A DNA stretch of 64,000 nucleotides from an uncultured Clostridia bacterium (GTDB lineage: Bacteria; Bacillota; Clostridia; Oscillospirales; Acutalibacteraceae), in NCBI GenBank assembly GCA_905235625.1, contig CAJOLX010000006.1, positions 39,003 through 103,002 on the forward strand, in the 5' to 3' direction. The notes under the pieces are model-generated. The model was not told the origin of the DNA. It searched no databases and saw only the letters and a program-made list of their open reading frames with translations. Numbering within the stretch: the stretch's first letter is position 1; every line of letters begins with the position of its first letter. The translations under genes were made by a program, and so were the position numbers. Below are positions 60,134 through 64,000 of this stretch, one piece after another.

Positions 60134-60376
60134 TTAAAGTATATGTCTTTTGTATTCTTCTGAAGAAACGGAAACAAAGTGATAACCGCTTTCATCAACA
60201 ACTTTTTTAAGCGTGTCGTCGCTGATTCTGTTATCTTTCAGAAAAGTCGCTTCTCCTCGTTTTCTTGACGCTTTGACCTTTTTGGCGTCCGGAAATGCCC
60301 TGCGTATCGCATCGCATATGTGCGCCTCGCACATACCGCACATCATTCCGTCGATTTTTACTGTGATCTTATTCAT
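60134..60376 (-). CDS. Heavy-metal-associated (HMA) domain protein
   Basis: An 80-residue protein with the HMA fold. The metal-binding motif is GMMCGMCEAHI near residue 10, where GMxCxxC is the family signature. It resembles CopZ-type copper chaperones, but the sequence between Cys residues (CGMC) and the basic middle (KKVKASRKRG) are unlike classical CopZ. It is the last gene of a minus-strand set with an ABC exporter, 10 bases after the reconstructed end of the permease gene. GAGAGG precedes its ATG. Metal unknown. Confidence 0.85.
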   Translation of the reverse strand: MNKITVKIDGMMCGMCEAHICDAIRRAFPDAKKVKASRKRGEATFLKDNRISDDTLKKVVDESGYHFVSVSSEEYKRHIL

Positions 60377-60425
60377 AAAAACCTCTCATTCCGTGTTTTT
60401 GAGCGCTTCGACCATGTCTATTTTT

Positions 60426-62723
60426 TTATTCTTCCGCGCTACCATCCAGCCGACGAGCAGCGAGCAGCGAAACGCCGAAAGTCAGCAGGATCGAAACCGA
60501 GTAGGTCAGCGGTCCGAGCATCAGCTTCATTTCGTATTCGCCCGCGAGCGCGGTAAGCATCCAATAGAGCGTCCCAAGTCCGGCAGGCAGACCGAGGATC
60601 ACGCCGATCACCGTCAGCCAAACGTTCTGCAAGATCAGCAGTTGACCGATCTTTTTGCTGCGGAAGCCGAGCACCTTGAGCGTAGCAAGCTCGCGGGAGC
60701 GCTCGACGTAGCTCATCACGCCGAGGTTGTAGAGCACTACAATCGCGAGAATCACGGCGGCGACGACGAGGATGAGCACCATTGAATCCATTATCTCTAC
60801 AAAGCTTGCAAAGCTGTCCATAAGCTGCCGTTTGTCCTGTTTGCCGGAGATCAGCTCCGACGACGGGATCTCGCTTGAATCCCTGTTCGTATAAACGGCG
60901 GAAACACTGTATCCGATCCCGAGCCCGTCGGCGCATTTGTCGGTCATCGTGACGCTCTCTGTCATGATCGAGCGGTTATAGCCGATGACTTTGACGCGAT
61001 ACGTCTCCTCGCCGCCGTATGGCGAGAACTCGATGTATTCGCCGATCTTCGCGCGATCTGCAAGACGCAGGCAGAGGTAAACGCCGTCGTCGCACAGGTC
61101 GATCTTTTTATTATCTTCATCGATGACGCTGAATCTGCCTTTTTCGTTGTGGACGATATCGAGCGTCGCGGTGTAGCCGTCGATGCTGATGCCCGAATAA
61201 CTCTCCCAATCTCCGTCAAGGTCTTCGATCAACTGCTTTGCGCTCTCCCAGTCGGTATTCTCGACGATATTGACCTTCGTTGTGTAGTGTGAAACGCCGT
61301 TGTCGAGCAGGTCGAGAAAACCCGCCATCGTGTCGCGCATACCGAGCCCGCCGACCATCAGCACCATACAGCCTGCGATCCCGACGAGCGTCATGGCGAA
61401 GCGGCTCTTGTGGCGCATCAGATCGCGCAGGTTCCACTTTGTCGCAAAGCTCATTTTTCCGAAAAACGGGAGCTTTTCGAGGAGCGATTTCTTCATCTGC
61501 TTCGGCGTATAGGGACGGAGCGCGTCAGCCGCCGTGCCGCGAAGCTGTGCACGGACGGAAAGAAAACTGATCAGAGCAAGCAGCAGTACCGTGCCTGCCA
61601 TGACCGGGTAACAGAATGCGGGTGTCGCCGCCGACCAATCGGGCATATCAAAATACGTGCCCATCATACCGTTTTCGCTCATGACCAGCTTGCAGACAAA
61701 ATAACCGAGTACCGCGCCAAGCGCCGTGCCAACGATACCGATGAACAGTCCGTAGAACGAATAATGGAGAAGGATCGTCCGGTTTTTGAAACCAAGCGCT
61801 TTCAGCACACCGATCTGCGTTTTTTCTTTCGTGGCGATGCGGTGCATCGTCGTCACCATCGTCAGGATCGCAATGGCGAGAAAAAGCACGGGCAGAATGG
61901 AGCCCATCGCCTTGCCCTCGGTCGCCTCGCCCATCGCTTCTTTATACACGGCGTGATCGTCCTTCGATACGACCATCAGAGTTTTCCCGAGCTTTTCTTT
62001 CACAGCTTCTTCCAGTTTGGATTTTTCGAGTTCCGACCGCAGATTGATCTGCGGGAACGCACGGTCGGTCGCTTCCGTCAGCATCTCGTCCGTCAACATC
62101 GCTTCCGCCTGTTCTTTTGCCGTATCAGCCGGTAAGCCCGCCTTTTGCAGCTCGTCGGTCACGGTATTCAGCGCCTTTTCGCGGATGATCGCGCCAAGCT
62201 TCGCGGGAGATATGTATGCGTAGCCGAACATATTGAAGTCCGGCATGATCTGGTTGCTGTCGGCGAGACAGATCATATGCTCGCCGGCTTTGATGAGCCC
62301 GACGACACGGCATTCGATATCCAGTCCCTGAAATTCAAGTGTCAGCGTATCGCCGATCTCAATATGATTGAGTTTTGCAAATTTGTCGGACAGCCAGATA
62401 CCGTCGCCGTTTTCATCATATCCGTCGCCGCTCATCAGCGTAAAGGTCGAAACGGTGTAATTCTCTGAAACGTCGAGCGCGAGAGCCTTTTTGCTGTCTC
62501 CCTTTATTTCAAGATTGACCGAAAGATACCGCGTCGCCGCGTCCACGCCGTCTATCGAGGCGATCTTTTCGAGATCGTCTTTTGTAAAGCCGCTTTCCGA
62601 ATACAGTCGATAATCGGCGTATTTCGTTTCTTCAAAGAACTTGCCGACGTCGTATTCAATGGTCTTCCATTCCATATTGAAGCCGAGGAAGATGCCGATC
62701 CCGAGCGTCATCATAATGATCAT
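60426..62723 (-). CDS. FtsX-like ABC exporter permease, frameshifted at both ends
   Basis: A 765-residue open frame for a large FtsX/MacB-type permease with two FtsX domains (about 265-385 and 640-755; KEKTQIGVLKALGFKNRTI, RSRELATLKVLGFRSKKI) and extracytoplasmic regions. Both ends look damaged. The expected start (MLRTAWSYKAQF, in the TGATG overlap with the ATPase stop at 62766) is out of frame because of one extra C at 62759-62760. The expected end (GWMVARKNKKIDMVEALKN, stop at 60387) is out of frame because of a 7-base tandem duplication. Without both, the gene would span 60387-62766. As it stands, translation would need the internal ATG at 62723, which lacks a ribosome site. Confidence 0.85.
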   Translation of the reverse strand: MIIMMTLGIGIFLGFNMEWKTIEYDVGKFFEETKYADYRLYSESGFTKDDLEKIASIDGVDAATRYLSVNLEIKGDSKKALALDVSENYTVSTFTLMSGDGYDENGDGIWLSDKFAKLNHIEIGDTLTLEFQGLDIECRVVGLIKAGEHMICLADSNQIMPDFNMFGYAYISPAKLGAIIREKALNTVTDELQKAGLPADTAKEQAEAMLTDEMLTEATDRAFPQINLRSELEKSKLEEAVKEKLGKTLMVVSKDDHAVYKEAMGEATEGKAMGSILPVLFLAIAILTMVTTMHRIATKEKTQIGVLKALGFKNRTILLHYSFYGLFIGIVGTALGAVLGYFVCKLVMSENGMMGTYFDMPDWSAATPAFCYPVMAGTVLLLALISFLSVRAQLRGTAADALRPYTPKQMKKSLLEKLPFFGKMSFATKWNLRDLMRHKSRFAMTLVGIAGCMVLMVGGLGMRDTMAGFLDLLDNGVSHYTTKVNIVENTDWESAKQLIEDLDGDWESYSGISIDGYTATLDIVHNEKGRFSVIDEDNKKIDLCDDGVYLCLRLADRAKIGEYIEFSPYGGEETYRVKVIGYNRSIMTESVTMTDKCADGLGIGYSVSAVYTNRDSSEIPSSELISGKQDKRQLMDSFASFVEIMDSMVLILVVAAVILAIVVLYNLGVMSYVERSRELATLKVLGFRSKKIGQLLILQNVWLTVIGVILGLPAGLGTLYWMLTALAGEYEMKLMLGPLTYSVSILLTFGVSLLAARRLDGSAEE
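60455..60468 (-). repeat. 7-bp tandem duplication causing a 3' frameshift
   Basis: GAGCAGC occurs twice in a row (60455-60461, 60462-60468). Removing one copy restores the typical FtsX C-terminus through GWMVARKNKKIDMVEALKNTE-type sequence; with both, the frame ends early at 60426. Confidence 0.8.
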
Positions 62724-62758
62724 CGAAAGGAACTGTGCTTTGTAGCTCCAAGCGGTGC

Positions 62759-62760
62759 GG
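62759..62760 (-). other. Extra base causing a 5' frameshift
   Basis: On the minus strand ATGCTGCCGCACC lies at the ATPase stop. With one C fewer the codons read M-L-R-T-A-W-S-Y-K and join the long frame. Present sequence reads M-L-P-H-R-L and leaves it. Confidence 0.65.
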
Positions 62761-62765
62761 CAGCA

Positions 62766-63467
62766 TCACCACTCCACCTCGTCAGCGGAAAGCGGATTTT
62801 CCTGCTCGATGACCTCGCGGATCTTTCCGTTCTTGACGCGGATCACAACGTCCGCCATTTTTGCGATATTCTGATTGTGCGTCACGATGACTATGGTCTT
62901 GCCGTAGTTCTTCGCCATATCAAGCAACAGTTTGAGCACCATAACGCCGGTTTCGGAATCAAGAGCGCCCGTCGGCTCGTCGCATAACAGTATTTTCGGG
63001 TTTTTGCACAGCGCGCGGGCGATCGAAATACGCTGCTGTTCGCCGCCCGACAACTCCGACGGAAAGTTGTTCAGATGGTCAAGAAGTCCGACCTTGCCGA
63101 TCATATCTTTGGCGCCGAGCGCGTTTTTTGAGATTTCGGAAACCAGCTTGACGTTCTCATAGACCGTCAGCGTCGGGATAAGGTTGTAAAACTGGAACAC
63201 AAAACCGACCGTCGACGCACGGTAGTCGGCGAGTTCGTTATCGGTCAGCTTTGAAATATCCGCTCCTGCGACGGTGATAGTCCCTTCGCTCGGGCTGTCG
63301 AGTCCGCCGAGCAGATTGAGGAGCGTGCTCTTGCCCGCGCCGGACGGGCCGAGGATCACCACAAATTTTCCCTCGTCAAGCGTAAAGCTGACGTGATCCA
63401 GCGCACGCAGCTCGTGATCGCCGCTTGTATAGATCCTTGAAACGTTATCAAATTGAACGATAGACAT
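62766..63467 (-). CDS. ABC exporter ATPase (MacB/LolD-like)
   Basis: A 233-residue ATPase for the FtsX-like permease downstream. Walker [10 protein letters not shown], signature LSGGEQQR, Walker [13 protein letters not shown] and switch VTHNQN are intact. This family works by mechanotransmission and exports peptides, lipoproteins or antimicrobial compounds. TGGAGG precedes the ATG. Its stop codon overlaps the expected permease start (TGATG), but the permease frame is shifted there, so the pair may no longer be coupled properly. Confidence 0.93.
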   Translation of the reverse strand: MSIVQFDNVSRIYTSGDHELRALDHVSFTLDEGKFVVILGPSGAGKSTLLNLLGGLDSPSEGTITVAGADISKLTDNELADYRASTVGFVFQFYNLIPTLTVYENVKLVSEISKNALGAKDMIGKVGLLDHLNNFPSELSGGEQQRISIARALCKNPKILLCDEPTGALDSETGVMVLKLLLDMAKNYGKTIVIVTHNQNIAKMADVVIRVKNGKIREVIEQENPLSADEVEW

Positions 63468-63513
63468 ACTGTACCTCCATTGTATTATCCAAATTGAAAT
63501 ATTCCTGCTTTGT

Positions 63514-63529
63514 GTTAGAGGTAGCTAAC
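63514..63529. promoter_or_regulatory. Operator-like site, GTTAG-N6-CTAAC
   Basis: GTTAG-AGGTAG-CTAAC lies about 50-60 bases upstream of the ATPase start, in the leader. Same 16-base architecture as the site at 63624. Confidence 0.6.
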
Positions 63530-63593
63530 CGGCTATCAAAATATACGCCCACCAAAGCAGTCTATCGGATAAACCCGAATCACTTTGTGATGG

Positions 63594-63627
63594 GCGAAAA
63601 CAGCCTGTTAGCGAAAACAGCCTGTTA
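63594..63627. repeat. 17-bp perfect tandem duplication in the leader
   Basis: GCGAAAACAGCCTGTTA occurs twice in succession (63594-63610, 63611-63627), just downstream of the transcription start expected on the minus strand. Confidence 0.8.
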
Positions 63628-63669
63628 GCCTTAGCTAACTATTATAGCAAATCAGAATCCTTTTTTCAA
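63624..63669 (-). promoter_or_regulatory. Promoter of the ABC exporter-HMA operon with overlapping operator
   Basis: On the minus strand TTGAAA (63669-63664) and TATAAT (63646-63641) are 17 bases apart. The perfect inverted repeat GTTAGC-CTTA-GCTAAC (63624-63639) covers the expected transcription start. A repressor of MarR, TetR or metalloregulator type is plausible; none is encoded in the visible part. Confidence 0.75.
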
Positions 63670-63695
63670 GTCCTTCGGCCAGGTATTTGGCCAAA

Positions 63696-63842
63696 ATGCA
63701 GCTATTCTTGCGGGAAATACGGTATCTATCTACTCAGTTCTATCACTCTATGATATGCCCCGAAGATCCGTACTATACTCCGCTAAAGGATGAGCGGATA
63801 TTAAACGGTATTGCAAACCGGAAAGCTGAAAAAGCTGAGTAA
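63696..63842 (+). CDS. Candidate 48-residue protein or 3' gene fragment
   Basis: A short frame ATG to TAA ending 4 bases before a terminator-like hairpin. The predicted peptide starts MQLFLREIRYLSTQFYHS and has a charged C-terminus. No homologue or ribosome site is recognised. It may be the tail of a gene lost by rearrangement. The surrounding 533-base stretch otherwise holds the promoter region described. Confidence 0.25.
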   Translation: MQLFLREIRYLSTQFYHSMICPEDPYYTPLKDERILNGIANRKAEKAE

Positions 63843-63846
63843 TGAA

Positions 63847-63884
63847 ATCGCCGATGGCTGTAAATAGTCATCGGCGATAATCTT
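63847..63884. terminator. Terminator-like hairpin between convergent frames
   Basis: A 10-bp stem ATCGCCGATG/CATCGGCGAT with a 12-base loop, followed by AATCTTTTCT on the plus strand. It lies between the small plus-strand frame and the minus-strand partial gene. Confidence 0.65.
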
Positions 63885-63886
63885 TT

Positions 63887-64000
63887 CTATATCATTTGAA
63901 AGTGCTTCAGCGCTGCCTCAATGGCCTTTACTTTTTCTTCCGTACAGCCTGGCTGCCGTGAATCCGGTGATTTCGGTTTATTATAATTCTCACGCTCTAT
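63887..64000 (-). CDS. C-terminal end of an unknown gene running off the window
   Basis: Read on the minus strand, 37 codons stay open from the window edge to a TAG at 63887-63889. The peptide is charged, with NKPKSPDSRQPG followed by a helical end (EEKVKAIEAALKHF). I cannot name it. The terminator-like hairpin just beyond its stop supports a real gene end. Confidence 0.45.
   Translation of the reverse strand: MERENYNKPKSPDSRQPGCTEEKVKAIEAALKHFQMI

Noticed and set aside
61410-62135. A 241-codon plus-strand frame in the permease gene
   Set aside because: Arg/His-rich antisense shadow of the FtsX-like permease, without family features.

Overview
The window looks like chromosome from a Gram-positive, anaerobic gut-type member of the Clostridia (Firmicutes), perhaps an uncultured Oscillospirales-like lineage. 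The grounds are strong AGGAGG-type ribosome binding sites, TTGACA/TATAAT promoters with 17-base spacers, lipoprotein and Sec signals of Firmicutes type, a sodium-pumping decarboxylase, ferredoxin-fused oxidoreductases, LuxS, a FeoA-FeoB fusion with a Cys-rich partner, and roughly balanced base composition. The species call is inference.

Layout. 0-5 kb: the 3' part of luxS, a small unknown gene, and a two-gene polar amino acid ABC system in which three binding-protein-like domains are fused to the permease and the ATPase has an extra C-terminal domain. 4.4-12.3 kb: a membrane-anchored hydrolase, an ADP-ribosylglycohydrolase, a SpoIIE-type phosphatase with a membrane sensor, an SPFH/zinc-ribbon protein, a secreted esterase, and (minus strand) a dicarboxylate/amino acid symporter with an N-terminal domain resembling the one on the ABC ATPase. 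12.4-15.2 kb: iron uptake (feoAB fusion and small partner). 15.2-24.3 kb: a MarR-controlled redox and detoxification block (MarR, DUF2316-like protein, ferredoxin-nitroreductase, amidohydrolase, SDR), a lipoprotein with a sulfatase-modifying-type fold, a heterodimeric ABC exporter, a 35-codon relic of a second amidohydrolase, and a flavin-binding protein. 24.3-30 kb: Rrf2 regulator, HdeD-like protein, citrate synthase, MarR-like regulator, half-size EamA protein, secreted lipase-like protein.

30-41.3 kb is on the minus strand: TetR plus a ferredoxin-aldo/keto reductase, then a long run from glyS through a complete Na+-translocating decarboxylase (alpha, gamma, biotin carrier, beta), YibE/F, an IolJ-like aldolase, an IolC-like kinase, NAD synthetase and a DMT transporter. 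41.4-59 kb is rich in glycan and phosphoester enzymes: two metallophosphoesterases, an NlpC/P60 lipoprotein, an uncharacterised alpha/alpha-barrel-like protein, GH38, GDPD, an OYE-family reductase, a domain-permuted GH3, GH31 and a GPH sugar transporter, with tRNA-Val in the middle. tRNA-Pro at 59.3 kb is followed by two 261-base tandem repeats, each carrying a copy of the tRNA 3' end. To its right lies what looks like the edge of an acquired island: an HMA metal-binding protein and an ABC exporter whose permease gene is frameshifted at both ends, under a promoter with two GTTAG-N6-CTAAC operator-like sites.

The most unusual signal is the pairing of two unrelated transporters with similar GHKL/RsbW-like domains, close to a SpoIIE-type phosphatase. 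This would fit partner-switching control of uptake, but that is a hypothesis. Other strong leads are the deleted amidohydrolase mini-gene, the MarR direct-repeat operator, the tRNA-Pro repeat structure and the double frameshift in the permease gene.
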